DNA of 64,000 nt from Romanomermis culicivorax (lineage: Eukaryota; Nematoda; Enoplea; Mermithida; Mermithidae): NCBI GenBank assembly GCA_963922205.1, contig CAWUHX010000276.1, forward strand, positions 372,001-436,000, in the 5' to 3' direction. Below, piece by piece: positions 13,074 to 24,620 of the stretch; position 1 is the first letter of the stretch; each line of letters starts with the position of its first letter. Position numbers and translations under genes: made by a program. Under the pieces are notes generated by a model, which saw nothing but the letters and a program-made list of their open reading frames with translations, did not search any database and was not told the origin of the DNA.

Positions 13074-15374
13074 TCGTTTCGATAATAGCTAACTCTTCGT
13101 CCGATTCTGTACCCGAATCTTTCAATTCTTCTTCTCCGTAATCACCAGCGGCGTCGTCGGCTTTTCCAGCGCTCGATGGATTCAATGCCGTTCCGTTATT
13201 CGACCGTTGTTTATCCTTTTTTTGCTGCTGCTGACTATTATTCGTTTGTTGCTTTTTGGTCCGGCGTTGGCTGCGAGTACAAGCGGCTGTGCTCGAAACA
13301 GCGGAGCTGTTGTTGATATTCGGAGTCGTTTTCGGACAACGAAAATCGGTTATCACAGTCGTTTGACCGCCGCCGCTACTGGACAACGGATTCCGTCGAA
13401 GTTGCGCGTATTGTACATTAGCATTAGTTGTCGAAGATCTGAAAAATATAGCTCTGACGTCAGTTGGATCGAGAAAAATTTGAAAAGTTCAATACGTTGT
13501 TAATCGACAAAACGTAACAATGAAGATAACAAATGAAGCATTGAAAAGTCAAAATTTTTGAAGTTTCGGAAATAGTGAAAAAATTGAATAGAAGTTCAAA
13601 ACATAACAAAAATGCAATATATAAAAGATCATGAAACCTTCATATTATTAGAAAAAATTGCAAAACCTGGGGCACAACATAAAAAAACACATTGAGAACC
13701 AGGGCCGTGCGCAGGAATTTTTCATGGGGCGGCGGACTAGATTTTTTACTGAAAAGCCCCAGAAAATGTTGTTCTTACGCGGATCCCCTTGTACACGGCC
13801 CTGACCCAAATTATGTTCAGTTCTTGAAATGTAGCACAAGCACATACTCGCCATGCTCAATGAGAACGCAAGCCAAGTAAAAAAAATTCTATCAAGGATC
13901 AGGCAGCAATTTCAATTAGAAAATGATTTTTAGTGAGAAATTTAATATTATACAAACATTTTTTCTCTTTTAAGCATGTATTTTTAGCAGAAAGCTCGCA
14001 AGATTGGGAAGTCAAAAAATTTATAAAGAATATAAATAAATCTGGAAAACTACATAACACGGAAAAGATTACGAAAACGAAAGGAAAAAATATTGTTCTT
14101 TTTTAATCCTTTTGAAGAAAAAGTTTCAGAAACCGAATTTTCGACGATTAAATTCGTTCCAAAATGAGCTACTATTAAGTTTGAAAATGTGTCTTTCCAT
14201 TTTCGAAAACTGGAGAATAGTGTCAGCACGAAACCCCTTCGTTGAGATTTTCTATGTCAGTAAAAAGCCTCACACTTATGTAGGGGAGTAAAAAACAATT
14301 TCAAGAGGAAGGGTGGTGGTGATTATACCAAATTGAGTCAGCAAGCTCTGAAAAATCGTGTTGGAAAAAACACGCTCGTTATCAATGCTTTGTACTTTAA
14401 AATTTCCACAAAGTGTTCATTCTCGCGCAAAGCGCCGAAAAATGACTTTTTTTATCAATTTCGGCTCCAAAATTCGTTTTCGATAAAAAACAAATTTTTA
14501 AATGATTTTTGCCTACTGCAGGGTAAATGCCGTCGACTTAAACGTTGGTGAGTCTTCGACAACTGCCTATACGACCGAAAATTTTGAAGGTACGGTTAAC
14601 AATAATGCACTTGACAGCAGGTATTTTCCCACTGTTAACAAGGAGACAGCAAACATTTTGAGAATACATCCAATAAAGTAAAAAAGCAAAACCTTCTTAC
14701 TTTGTTGGAACAGAAACAGACGAAATAATACAATTGGACATGCAAATCGTGAAACTATGAAAAAACTTTCAATTAGGAAAATAATCCCACCTTAAGGCCG
14801 GATAAGTTTTAGCCGGAGTCGAACAAATGGGACCCGGTGGTACCACTGATTCAACGTTGGAAACGACGACAGTGTTGGTCGTCGTAAGACCACCTAAAGC
14901 GTTTCCGTCAACGTCTTCGCCGTCGTTCAAGCTGTGCGATGTGAACTTTTTCACTAGATTTTTCAACATTATGATCGAAATTTAGTACTCTTGTTTGGTC
15001 CTCCACGAAAAGTTTGCACTTATCCAACCGAAATCTGAATGGTGAGAAATGATAATGCATGTAACATAAGTACAGGCAATGAAATAAAAGCAATCTGTGA
15101 ATCTTGAGCGGAATGATAAGGCATTCATGTGTCAAACTATCACGTGCAATTGCAAACCAATAAATCTCGAGATTCAAAAATCATAGTTAAATTTATTTCA
15201 CACATTTAAATTTTTGAATTATTTTATTTGAATCAAACAGATAAAATTAATAGTTTACCAAAAAAGTAAATAGAGAAAACTTACTTGAAATAAATTCAAT
15301 ATCTTTGTCACAGCCGGGGGCCTGATGTTCTTTTTTATTCGTCGACGAAAATTTGGCACACAGGTAGAAAACCA
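13074..15374 (-). CDS. Unrecognised membrane protein, C-terminal exons (partial)
   Basis: Three minus-strand exons fit together in frame: 15285-15374, 14791-14953 and 13074-13438. Each has AG/GT borders with compatible phases (1, 2, then open at phase 1). The chain starts VFYLCAKFSSTNKKEH, which looks like the inner end of a membrane helix, then gives a polar tail with KKFTSHSLNDGEDVDGN, a TTTNTVVVSN stretch, VQYAQLRRNP, a Q/N/K-rich run (TKKQQTNNSQQQQKK) and an acidic GEEELKDSGTESDEE segment. A TACTAAA branch-point-like word precedes the middle exon. Both ends of the gene are missing: upstream exons would lie above 15374 and the final exon below 13074. I recognise no family; the tail suggests a single-pass receptor or adhesion protein, which is inference. 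Codon use (TCG, GCG, CGA) resembles the trehalases rather than the spacer. Confidence 0.45.
13700..13803. mobile_element. Short MITE with CAGGGCCGTGCGCAGG end
   Basis: It starts CAGGGCCGTGCGCAGG and ends TGTACACGGCCCTG, about 104 bp, inside the last intron of the partial gene. A second, larger copy is at 16029-16178. The CAGGG ends suggest a hAT-type non-autonomous element; no 8-bp target repeat is evident here. Confidence 0.6.
13804..14790. other. Intronic sequence without recognisable features
   Basis: This lies between two exons of the partial minus-strand gene. I see no further exon, RNA or bounded repeat. Confidence 0.35.
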
Positions 15375-15992
15375 CTGAGAATTAACGGCACTCAACAATG
15401 AGGATAAAATTTCATATATTCGTCATGGATTTCTAAAGGTAGAAATTTAGAACATAATTGAAAATTACAAAAGGTAGATTCACCGCAAAGTTAGCTAGCC
15501 GTTAAGCTTTAAAACATGAGTAAAAGGTCTGAAAATAACGATATATTCTAGCTCGCTAAGAGTATTTTCTCACAAATAAAACTGCAATCAGGAGCAAAGT
15601 ACTTTCAAATCAATGATGGTAGAAATACTATTAGTAAATGGATCGCTCAAGGCAGCTGAGCAGATAGTTTATTTTGTCTTCCCAGTTCCCATGTATCAAT
15701 TTGTTCATGAATCTTGCCGGGAGCTGTCATTCAAAGAGTTGGAAATAAACAGCCAATATCATCCTGCATAAGGAAGATATCACGTGTGGTCACCTAAATT
15801 CCCAAAATTATGTTTAAAATGGTCCTGAACTCAAATATTCGATAGAACGCAGAGCATATAGTAGGAATGGAACGGATTCACTTTTTTGACTGAATCAGAT
15901 CCGAATCTTTAAAAAATTGCAACATCGGAGAAAACTGCAATCCTCAGATCCGAATCATGAACCGTAGATCCGGCCGGATCTGGATTCTATGG

Positions 15993-15994
<2 letters not shown>

Positions 15995-16028
<34 letters not shown>
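15995..16028. repeat. TA dinucleotide microsatellite
   Basis: An uninterrupted run of TA repeats that served as the target of the MITE at 16029; the TA run resumes directly after it. Confidence 0.9.
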
Positions 16029-16031
<3 letters not shown>

Positions 16032-16178
16032 GGCCGTGCGCAGGATTTTTTCATGGGGGGGGGGGGCGCGGAGTACATTTTTTTTACTGCATAGCCCCAG
16101 AAAATGTTGATTTTACGCGATGCACTGTGTCCGTGCTGCCTCAACGGGCAGCCCCCCCCCCACTTGTGCACGGCCCTG
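16029..16178. mobile_element. MITE with CAGGGCCGTGCGCAGG ends in a TA run
   Basis: The 150-bp element begins CAGGGCCGTGCGCAGG and ends TGCACGGCCCTG, with internal G and C runs and an AGCCCCAGAAAATGTTG block shared with the copy at 13700-13803. TATATATA lies on each side, consistent with an 8-bp duplication but uninformative in a TA repeat. Confidence 0.65.
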
Positions 16179-17199
16179 TATATATATGTGAATGAATATA
16201 TGTTTAATTACTAAAAATCAAATTGTGCGAATTAATATTTCATAACAGTTTAATAGTTATTATGATACTCATTGAAATGAGAAGCAAAGTGAAACAAGAG
16301 CTCAAAATTTTTAGACTATGCTTTTTTGCGAGCTTCTATCAGCACCGTGCGGAAATGACCGGATAAATGCTGCCTTCCAAGTAAATATAAACAAGTAATA
16401 CTTTCACTTCAGATTTTCAGTCATAAAATGGTGGTGTAAAATAAGTAAAGGAAGATTGTGAGAAAATTGCATGATTTCATATTCATCGCAAGAAGAAAAT
16501 TCTGTTTTTCACTATATTTCCACAGAAAGTGTCGAATTTTACTCACTTAAATATGAGGTGAGACATAGTAGACCCATGGAAACAATTGAGGGCAACTGAG
16601 AAATAAAACTACACTTCTTTTTGGTCATATTTCAGCATAATTTTAGTGAATATCATACGTAATAGTCATGAGATTTCGACCTCCTAAATTCCACCAAACG
16701 CACCATTTTATCAAGAATTTTTCCACGCGGCTAAAAAATATGCACTGGGCAAAAAACCTGCTTTAGACTGTTTTTTATCCAGGAAATTAAATGGCATAAT
16801 CACATCTACAGTCCCACTAGAAATCGTCCACATTGTGATACAGTTGAAAAATTACAATTTCTGAGGTTCTAAGGTACTGAGGTACAATCCATGAATTCAT
16901 TGGTCGCTGTTGGTTTGGATATTCAAAGAAATCAATGCAACTAGTTCCCGTTATGACTGGATCTCAGTCTTCGAAAGCGTCGGATTCGGATCCTAGAAAA
17001 TTTTAATGATCGGATTCGGATCTAGAAATTAGGGCGGATCTTCGCGGATCCGGTAACCGTCCCATCTCTAATACCGGGTCCCGCAAAATAGCCGGGTAAT
17101 TTCGGGTCTCATTTCGGATCCGAGTCCATTATATTTTTCAAAACGCTAATCTGTGTGACATACCTTTACCTTTGTGTATATATTTTATATAATAAAAAC

Positions 17200-17277
17200 T
17201 AGAGATGTGCCGGGTCGAAAATTTGAAAATATCAGGTCCGGGTCAGTCGGGTGGGTCCGAGCCCCGATACATCTCTA
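17200..17277. mobile_element. Small element with CTAGAGATGTGCCGGGTC ends
   Basis: CTAGAGATGTGCCGGGTC at the left meets CCGATACATCTCTAG at the right. GGGTCCGGGT words link it to copies at 17069-17130, 40730-40850 and 41290-41345. No coding capacity. Confidence 0.4.
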
Positions 17278-17635
17278 GTGCCTAGGCCTAATTTTAAACG
17301 CTTAAGCCCAAAGTGACTGGGCTATGCTTCGGAAACACTGTAACAAAAACGTAGCTATAGAATGAATTGAGCAGGCAGACACTATGCACAGCACAACAAC
17401 GCCGAAATCTGAGTAGGTAGCAAAATGACCTTGAAACAAAAAAAATGTTATGCATAAACTGGGAGTGAATAACTCATTTCCCAATATTCAAACGGAGTAA
17501 GTTAAGTTCGAAAACTTCCTGTTTAAACATTCTGAGCTTTGAAATATGCGTGTGCCTGCTGTCCAAATCCGTTTATATTGCAACGTTACTATGATATAAG
17601 ATATGATCATTGTCTGCAGACGTATTGCCATTGCC

Positions 17636-17829
17636 AATACCTGTAATTGGGAGAGGGTTGGGGGGACACCTACCAGCTTGATGGACCTTGTACCCAAATG
17701 TTAGGCAGCTCGGTAAAATTGGGGAAAATATAGCTTTTTGGCTTTTTTTGGGAGAATTTTCGAAATTTTCAGTTTTTTTCTGAAATTTTAGGACCCCTCA
17801 ACTGGTCAGACCTTTCCACAAGTATGGTA
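17636..17829. mobile_element. MITE of the CATACCTGTAA family
   Basis: It starts ATACCTGTAATTGGGAG and ends near ACCCCTCAACTGGTCAGACC followed by AAGTATGG, the layout of the better copies at 18684, 19518 and 47786. The ends are diverged and no target duplication is visible. Confidence 0.45.
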
Positions 17830-18020
17830 TTTATTGTTTAAGCTTAAGCCTAAGCACGCCTGCCTTGAACCTAGTCTAAGTGAAGCATGGATAAGTTCAG
17901 CAATACATCTAAACTTGGATAGAATGCAGAATGTGATACACGAACTTGAATGGAAATGGTGTTGAGTATTATACCCAAATTTATCGGAGATGGCTTGAAA
18001 AGCAAATAAACTGTCGGGCC

Positions 18021-18215
18021 CAGGCCTGTAGCCAGGAATTTTTTTCGGGGGGGGGGGGGGGGGCACGCATTTTTTTTCATTTAATTTACTGTAAAATTAG
18101 CATTTCTGACTTGACTTTTTCCTGAAGAAAACAAAAACCAAAGGACCTTTGCCTTTTCTAACACCTGAAACATTTGATGGTGCATGGCCCCCCAACCCCC
18201 CTGCCTATAGGCCTG
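18021..18215. mobile_element. hAT-type MITE with CAGGCCTGTAGCC ends
   Basis: The element begins CAGGCCTGTAGCCAGG and ends TGCCTATAGGCCTG. It is flanked by GTCGGGCC and GTCGGACC, an 8-bp target duplication with one change. A G run lies near the left end and C runs near the right. Confidence 0.7.
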
Positions 18216-18683
18216 GTCGGACCCCAGTACGGGATTGCTGGAAAAAAATTCCGAGGAGAAAACCCAGAAAAGACAATAAATTTGAATCGAGATGTTAATT
18301 TTTCTTGGAAATCTACAACGTTCATTCACATTATGGTGGGCTAAAAGCGAATACTTGCTAAATACTCCGATAGAAATGCACCTGTATCATCTGGGCTTAG
18401 GTTTAGTGGCGAAGCGAAGCTCCCGAAGGGCGCGAGCAAAGCCGCGTTGGCGTACACTAGGCACTCGTCCTGCCAATTTAGTCATAAATACCCAATTTCG
18501 TTTCAGGCAGTATATCAGCTGTGGATATTTGAAAATTTAGCTTACACAATTTATTCACACTCTGAAACGTACAGCGACGAAAAAAGTTTGCGGTAGAGTT
18601 GGGCGGGTTATTGCTAACGTTGTTTTTGCTCATGCTTAGGCTTAAACTTTGACTTAAACTCGAGCTAAAGGATAGCTACGTTT

Positions 18684-18921
18684 CATGCCTGTAAGACCTC
18701 CGACCAGTTGGGGGGGGGGGGGGGTAAATCCGAAATTTTTTTGGGGGGGGGGGGGGGTAGAAAAAAAGTCGAAATTTTTCCCAAAAAAGGCCAAAAAACA
18801 TACACTTTTTTTGCAAATTTTTTTAATTTTCTCCAAACTCGGGGGGGAGGCTGGATAAATTTGGGTACATGGTTGACCAAGGTGGGGGGTCCCCCCAGCC
18901 CCCCCCCCCCCCCCAGGTATG
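18684..18921. mobile_element. hAT-type MITE, CATACCTGTAA family, with perfect 8-bp duplication
   Basis: Begins CATGCCTGTAAGACCTCCG and ends CCCAGGTATG. CTACGTTT is found directly on both sides (18676-18683 and 18922-18929), a perfect 8-bp target duplication. The body contains long G runs at one side, C runs at the other and a GGGAAAAATTTCGACTTTTT-type block common to the family. Confidence 0.75.
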
Positions 18922-19392
18922 CTACGTTTTGGAGTCTGTCCGGTCGGTGCAAGTTAGCTAGGGAAAATCAAAATGTGAGGAAAATAATCACCAAGATTGA
19001 GAAATGGCAAAAGATACACTTGAAAGGAAATGGGATAAAGCAGAATAGGCAGAGAAGAGGGAAAAACTAATCCAATTCCGAAATCAACTAATTTAAGAGC
19101 CAGCTATAACTAATTTGTGCACCAAACAATCAACAAATCTGGTAGTATTTCAGTATATTCAAGCAACTTTTTTGCTTCAATTTTCAAACAACTTTTTGAA
19201 AATATGATAACCGACCTAAAAAAATTTTGAGAATTTTTTTACAAGTCGGTTCCCTTCCAAATTATGGTCTAAACTGACATTTTTGGACTCCTCGAGATGC
19301 CAGCTATCTAGATCAGTTCGAAAATCCAGGCGCTCATGGCATTCAGGAGCTCATTTGCATAAAATCTGCACACATCTCACATAGTTCTTGTC

Positions 19393-19509
19393 ACTACAGA
19401 AAAAATCCTACCTATTTCAAGAATCGAACCTGGTCCATCAGCCTATGGACTTAATGCGTTTACCACCACACCAATTTCACCAGAAAGTATAAACACTATA
19501 TTCTTTTAG
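19393..19509 (-). repeat. tRNA-derived SINE-like repeat
   Basis: Read on the minus strand it has GTGTGGTGGTAAACGCATT (A-box region) and CAGGTTCGATTCTTG (B box), so a tRNA-type pol III promoter. A second copy is at 50341-50460 on the plus strand. The wider repeat continues past this segment to about 20330 but is interrupted by two MITEs. Confidence 0.6.
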
Positions 19510-19517
19510 GACCCTTG

Positions 19518-19726
19518 CATACCTGTACTTGGGGGGGTTGGGGGGGGACCCCCCTCCAACTTGGCCAACCCAGTACCTAAAATCATTTCCCCCCAACCCC
19601 CCCCCCAGTTGGGAAAAAATTTAAAAAATTTGCCAAAAAGTGTATGTTTTTTGCCTTTTTTGGGAAAAATTTCGACTTTTTCCTACCCCCCCCCCCCCCC
19701 AACTGGTCGGAGGTCTTACAGGTATG
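19518..19726. mobile_element. hAT-type MITE, CATACCTGTAA family
   Basis: Begins CATACCTGTACTTGGGG and ends GTCTTACAGGTATG, flanked by GACCCTTG and AACCCTTG, an 8-bp duplication with one change. It splits a repeat whose uninterrupted form lies at 50.19-50.46 kb. The left contig copy of the assembly duplication begins inside this element. Confidence 0.75.
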
Positions 19727-19850
19727 AACCCTTGATACTATTTTAACTAACAACTTTATTTGGAAGAGCCTCAACCCTGCGCCCCCTCGAGCGCAACTGC
19801 TGTATACCCTAAGCCTAAGCCTATGGAAAATTTTAAAGGAAAAATAAATG

Positions 19851-20278
19851 GGCACTTATGCAGTTTAGCGTGCACCAAAAAAATTTTTTTTTAATTTGTG
19901 AAATAATTGTAAATATATAAGAAATTGTAAATTATTTTATGGGCTCAAAATCACGGGTTGATCAACAGAAACAAAGTTTGTGAAGGTGGAAATTGTGTTG
20001 GCAATAATCCTATGAGATTAGTTAACGATAAAGGAACTGATGGAATTTCAGTTAACGATGTGTTATTTGTTGTTTAGTTGAAAAATTGAGATAAAGTTTG
20101 GAAAATAAAAAAGCGATAGAATTATGGTTTTTTATTATTTTTTTGAAACAAAAATAATTCAAAAATGAAAATGAATATCATATTCGTTATCAGCATATTC
20201 GATTTAGTATAAATCGACGTTTTTCTGAAATTCAAAAAAAAAAAATTTTTTGGTGCACCGCTAAACTGCATAAGTGCC
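19851..20278. mobile_element. MITE with GGCACTTATGCAGTTTAGCG ends and perfect 8-bp duplication
   Basis: The left end GGCACTTATGCAGTTTAGCG is mirrored by CTAAACTGCATAAGTGCC at the right, each followed inwards by A/T runs. AATAAATG stands on both sides (19843-19850, 20279-20286). The related sequence at 50.2 kb has one AATAAATG and no element, an empty site. The superfamily (hAT, Merlin or other with 8-bp duplications) is not settled. Confidence 0.8.
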
Positions 20279-20949
20279 AATAAATGTCTACTCACTAGTC
20301 ACAGAAATCCATGCTCAAAATTAACAAACAGCTCATATGCAATAATTAGGCTGAAGGCCGGAAACCGACTTATAAAAATTTAGCCAAATTTTGGTCTGGT
20401 AACATCGAGCAAAATTTCGCTCAGGTACGGACTGTCCCCCCAAACAGATGATGCTACCCAATCATAACGATACCAAAGAACGTCGACAGCTCATACATTA
20501 AACAGCCAAGCTAGGGGTATTGAAAAAATTCGGATTGACTATGTAAGAAAAAATTGATCGCTATGCAAATTCTACAGTAAGACGCGATTTATATGCTACG
20601 TTACATAGCGTTCAAACGTGAGAAAAAGAGCCAACAAATTCTGAATTTTTCTTGATGATGTACAGTACCCTTCCCGACTTTATCACATTAATAATAAACA
20701 TAGCAACTTGATTTTGTTATTATTGAGACAAGCAGAAGCTCAAGCTCATTTGCTGACTAGGGTTGAGCTATACCATCATGATACTCTGGGACAAAATTTC
20801 AGGAACACATAGAACAAAGATGCCATACGTTATAATATATCTAAAGATGCTTGAGCGTCATTACTGAAAATTGTACTTTATTTCTTATTTATTTATTTAC
20901 ACGGAAATACAGCGCATAATTGAACTTGGCTGTGAAAGAATCAATCTAT

Positions 20950-21185
20950 AGTCTTTTTTTATAGAATGCTTTCGAAATGAAAAATGACTCAAATATGCGG
21001 TTGCTTAAAAATCCTTAACATGAAGGTTTTACTGTAAAACTTTTCACTCAAAAAATCGTTGAGTGGTATCACAATTTTTCAGTCATATGACAAGGGCCTG
21101 TCGGAAATCGCTGCAAATAAAGAACGGTACTTGCTTTCCGGATTCATCACTTGAAGGAAAACAGATAATAGAAAGAGGGAAAGTC
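20950..21185. mobile_element. MITE of the TATAGTCTGTTTT family
   Basis: CTATAGTCTTTTTTTATAGA at the left and AAAACAGATAATAGA at the right are imperfect inverted ends. Related copies are at 61425-61668 and 63579-63826; internal words AAAAATGACTCAAAT and TTTTCACTC match across copies. Confidence 0.5.
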
Positions 21186-22413
21186 CGGCAACACGTATGC
21201 TATAATTTGTTTCATTTTAAGTGGGTTAGCGGGGTTTCAGCATTTGTAGTCCAACAAGAAAATTTTTTGATGCCTCAGCCTCCTTGCTCACGACGGCTTT
21301 ACAAAATTGTAATAAAAATTTATTTCTATCTCTATTATGCAAATTTACACATTGAAAACACGCTCCATTCACACGAAATGCGGACCCGTCAAAGTTTACC
21401 AACAGAAATGGCAGTTTTTCTGCATAAGCACACTTGATAAATCACGACGATATAAAATTAGCTCATCGAAAAAGTGATCAGCAATACGATAATATAGAAT
21501 CGAAATTTTCAAAATGAAATACCATGCGGATTGAGCCCTAAGCAATTATGATGTCCGCATTGATAAATTTTTGTGTTATATTCTGTAACCGTTTTTTAAA
21601 TCTTAGTTGTCTTGATTTCAGTAAAAGATGGAAATATCAATTTATCAAATTAGCATTTGAGTAAGATATCCCCAATTTACAAAAATTCTAAAAAATGAGT
21701 TATTTGCAATTTTTAGAGCAACTAAATTCTCACCCTGAAAAAAAACAGCTCTATACATAATACGCGCGACGAAAAACGACGATAACCGAACAGAATAACA
21801 CCGTCTTCAGACGTAAATCGCCCACAGACACCGAGAACACGCCCCGAGGACGGTCGCGGCGCCAAGGTCGTCGTTGTCAACGTACTCGTACCATTGTAGA
21901 AAAGTCGGTCGCCGTATTGGCGCAAAAGGTCCAAAACGACGCCGTTCGTCCAGCCAAAACCGACTTGAACGTCGTATTCACCGCCGCCGCCAGCCCTTTT
22001 GTGGTGCCTCGACGTTGTACTACGGTGAAAAAAGAGGCGGAATTGAGTAGATGAGATATACGAACACTTGCAAATATAGGGAGAACGGCAGGCTTTTGGA
22101 AAGAACACAAAAAATCAGAGTTCCTTAAGATTAGAGCGGACAGAGAGGGTGGACACACATGTAACGGTATATCATTTTATGCCCCTGCAGGCAGACGATG
22201 TGATAGCTAGCTATCATTTTTCTGAAGTGAAGAAGAATAAGTAAGGCTAACATTCTGGACATGCTTTGACTAATATTCACAAGGCTACAATTATGTAAAA
22301 GAAATAAAATATAGGATGTAATGAATTGACTTTAGCACGCTTTTGTTTCCAATAAATAAAAATTTCCTTACATTATCAAGTACATTATGTTATAAACTAT
22401 TAGTGTGTTACTG

Positions 22414-22431
22414 CGTGTGTGTGTGTGTGTT
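22414..22431. repeat. GT microsatellite
   Basis: A short GT run; its counterpart in the second contig copy is at about 27175-27191. Confidence 0.8.
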
Positions 22432-22477
22432 GCCATTCGTAATACAACATTAGGTTCAGTTAGCTAGCGTCTGAGTC

Positions 22478-22860
22478 ACACATGTAATTGGAGGGAAGTG
22501 CCATGGTGATTCCACAAAATTTGCCAATCATATGGCTGGCCATATGGTAGCCACAGGTATCCCCATGCCTATGGACGAAAAATCTGAAAAATGTCAACTT
22601 CCACATTAAAAATCTTTTTGAACATAAAAATGGAAAAAATGCCAATTTTCTAGGTGCATCGCGCCATGAATACACTTTTTATTATTTTCTTAGTCAAAAA
22701 TTGCTATTTTTTAACCATTTTTCGGACTTTTTGGTGAAAAGGTAGGATTTTTTCCCTTCAATGATCCCCCTAAAATTGCGGTCAATTAAGGACCCTCCGT
22801 CCCAAAAAAGTCGCTTGACCCCCCCCCCCACCCAGACCTCGGAGCTCCGTTATACGTATG
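22478..22860. mobile_element. MITE of the CATACATGTAA family
   Basis: Begins ACACATGTAATTGGAGG and ends CCCAGACCTCGGAGCTCCG then TTATACGTATG. It shares its order of blocks with 62358-62844, including ATATGGCTGGCCATATGG palindromes and the GCATCGCGCCATGAATACA block. The target duplication is too decayed to call. The copy at 27239-27626 is the same element in the duplicated block. Confidence 0.65.
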
Positions 22861-24265
22861 GTTAAGTCGAACGTCTTACTTACCTCACCGGAGTTCTTAA
22901 TTCTCTCATTTTTTGTCACATGACCTGCGCCTACCTTTATTTAAGAACTTGGTTACTTATCTTTTCTCTCAACACCACTTTTCAGTTTCAATTTCTTCTC
23001 TTTCTTCATTGGAAGGCATGTACTTGCAAGGTGTTCAATGTAGGCAACTTCAATGCTTGAGCTGTCTGATTACCGTAGGAAAAGGAAACAGCAACCAGAT
23101 CAAAGCAGGCGCAGTACAAGGAAGGCAGTGATGTAAAATAAATATATCTTATTCAGCTGAGGTAAGTACAAAATGAGTTTTCTTTGCTCCAAGCTTTTTA
23201 TTGCAGAAATATTTTTATTACGGAAAAAAGGAAAAAATTATTACAGAAATCTTTTTTGGTCAAAATTCTTAAAAAAATTTAAGTACCCTCACCCTAAAAA
23301 GTGATGTCTTACCAATTTTGAGTTAGATGTATGAGAGTAGGACAGCCAGCTGAAGAGATGGATCACAGTGTTTCTGTAGAAAAGTTACAGTCGATTCATG
23401 CAAAACAACTTTCCAGTTTAGAGAAAAAGTACAATAAAATATTTGGAGTTTCACGAAGAGTCGTGGAAAAATTCAGGGTTTCGTTCAGAGGGTAACGTAT
23501 GAAACTGGATAATTATGATATTCGCAAGTTAGTTTTGATATGCATAAGAAAAAAATCCATAACCGAATATATAAGATGAGATCGTTTTGCAACAATTGCT
23601 GAATTAAGTACTCACTTTTTCATACATAGAACTAGTATTTTGATACAATAAATAAATATCGCGTAATAATTCGTCAGCGATTTTCAAGGCTAATTGTTTG
23701 AGGCCGACGTGCCCAGTTCTTTCAAATCTTCGATAATCATATGGTTCAAATTGGGGAACATGTTAGGTAAATCCCATTGCTGACCAGTTTTCAACAAGCT
23801 GACTGGTATACCGTTTGGGTAATTATCTGCTCCGGAGTTCTAAAAAATTAGTGTTCAATTTTTAAATCAAGTTTCAGAATTATATATAACACAAACAGAT
23901 GAGAAAAAAGTCAAAAATTGTCATTTCCAGCAAAGAAATCAGAAAGAATACCCTTCAGAACTTTTTTTGAAAAAATCAAAGTTTTTTGAAGTTATGCGTC
24001 ATAGCATTCTTTGTGATTACCTCGAATATTTCATAGTTTTTTCGTACATTTTATCCTCGACGAATGTATAACAATTGGCGTAAAGTGGCATCAAATTCGA
24101 AGTATAAAAATTAGTATTGTGCTGTCCAATTTGCGAATCGTAGTCGAACCAACTGCCCACAGTTTCGTTGTAAAATAGAGTCATCATCAACGAACGCATC
24201 TTTTCGTATTCCTCTTCGTAGATGGCGGCTTTTTTCTGATTTCCTTTAAATTGACGAGTATGCAA

Positions 24266-24365
24266 NNNNNNNNNNNNNNNNNNNNNNNNNNNNNNNNNNN
24301 NNNNNNNNNNNNNNNNNNNNNNNNNNNNNNNNNNNNNNNNNNNNNNNNNNNNNNNNNNNNNNNNN
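24266..24365. other. Assembly gap, 100 N
   Basis: Exactly 100 unknown bases, the conventional size for a gap of unknown length between joined contigs. Confidence 0.99.
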
Positions 24366-24620
24366 AACCCCCCCCCCCCAGTTGGGAAAAAATTTAAAAA
24401 ATTTGCCAAAAAGTGTATGTTTTTTTGGCCTTTTTTGGGAAAAATTTCGACTTTTTCCTACCCCCCCCTAACTGGTCGGAGGTCTTACAGGTATGAACCC
24501 TTGATACTATTTTAACTAACAACTTTATTTGGAAGAGCCTCAACCCTGCGCCCCTCGAGCGCAACTGCTGTATACCCTAAGCCTAAGCCTATGGAAAATT
24601 TTAAAGGAAAAATAAATGGG

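Larger units (their letters stand above)
15862..17068. mobile_element. Composite element with GGATCCGAAT subterminal words
   Basis: The right end reads CCGGTAACCGTCCCATCTCTAA and the left end carries a diverged inverse (TAGTAGGAATGGAACGGAT). Repeated GGATTCGGATC and GATCCGAATC words sit near both ends. A smaller MITE (16029-16178) is nested in a TA run inside it. TAGAGATGGGACGG-type ends are typical of hAT non-autonomous elements. The left border is less sure than the right. Confidence 0.35.
21751..24243 (-). pseudogene. Duplicate last three exons of trehalase A in the first contig copy
   Basis: These are the same exons as 26515-29006, at 24021-24243, 23616-23839 and 21751-22019. The lengths are 223, 224 and 269 nt against 224, 225 and 267 in the second copy: a one-base loss in each of the first two and two one-base gains in the terminal exon, all in or near homopolymers. 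Splice borders are unchanged. The most likely reading is sequencing error at a contig end, not a decayed gene; if the duplication were real, this copy would be a non-functional 3' fragment with no 5' exons of its own. Confidence 0.75.
19595..24265. repeat. First copy of a 4.67-kb near-identical block (probable assembly duplicate)
   Basis: This block matches 24366-29028 base for base apart from scattered single substitutions and homopolymer length changes. It ends exactly at the N gap, and the second copy begins exactly after it, in the middle of a C run. All three trehalase exons within it carry length changes that the second copy lacks, as expected for an unpolished contig end. I take it as two overlapping contigs or two alleles laid side by side rather than a true tandem duplication. 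Confidence 0.85.

Noticed and set aside
16021-16186. TA run as a true 8-bp target duplication
   Set aside because: Inside a TA repeat the duplicated bases cannot be told from the repeat itself.
18654-19070. Proline/glycine-run ORFs (PPPPPP, GGGGG)
   Set aside because: Translations of the G and C runs of MITEs.
21722-22158. Separate trehalase-like gene in the first contig copy
   Set aside because: It is the same terminal exon as 26515-26781, duplicated by the assembly and with homopolymer changes.
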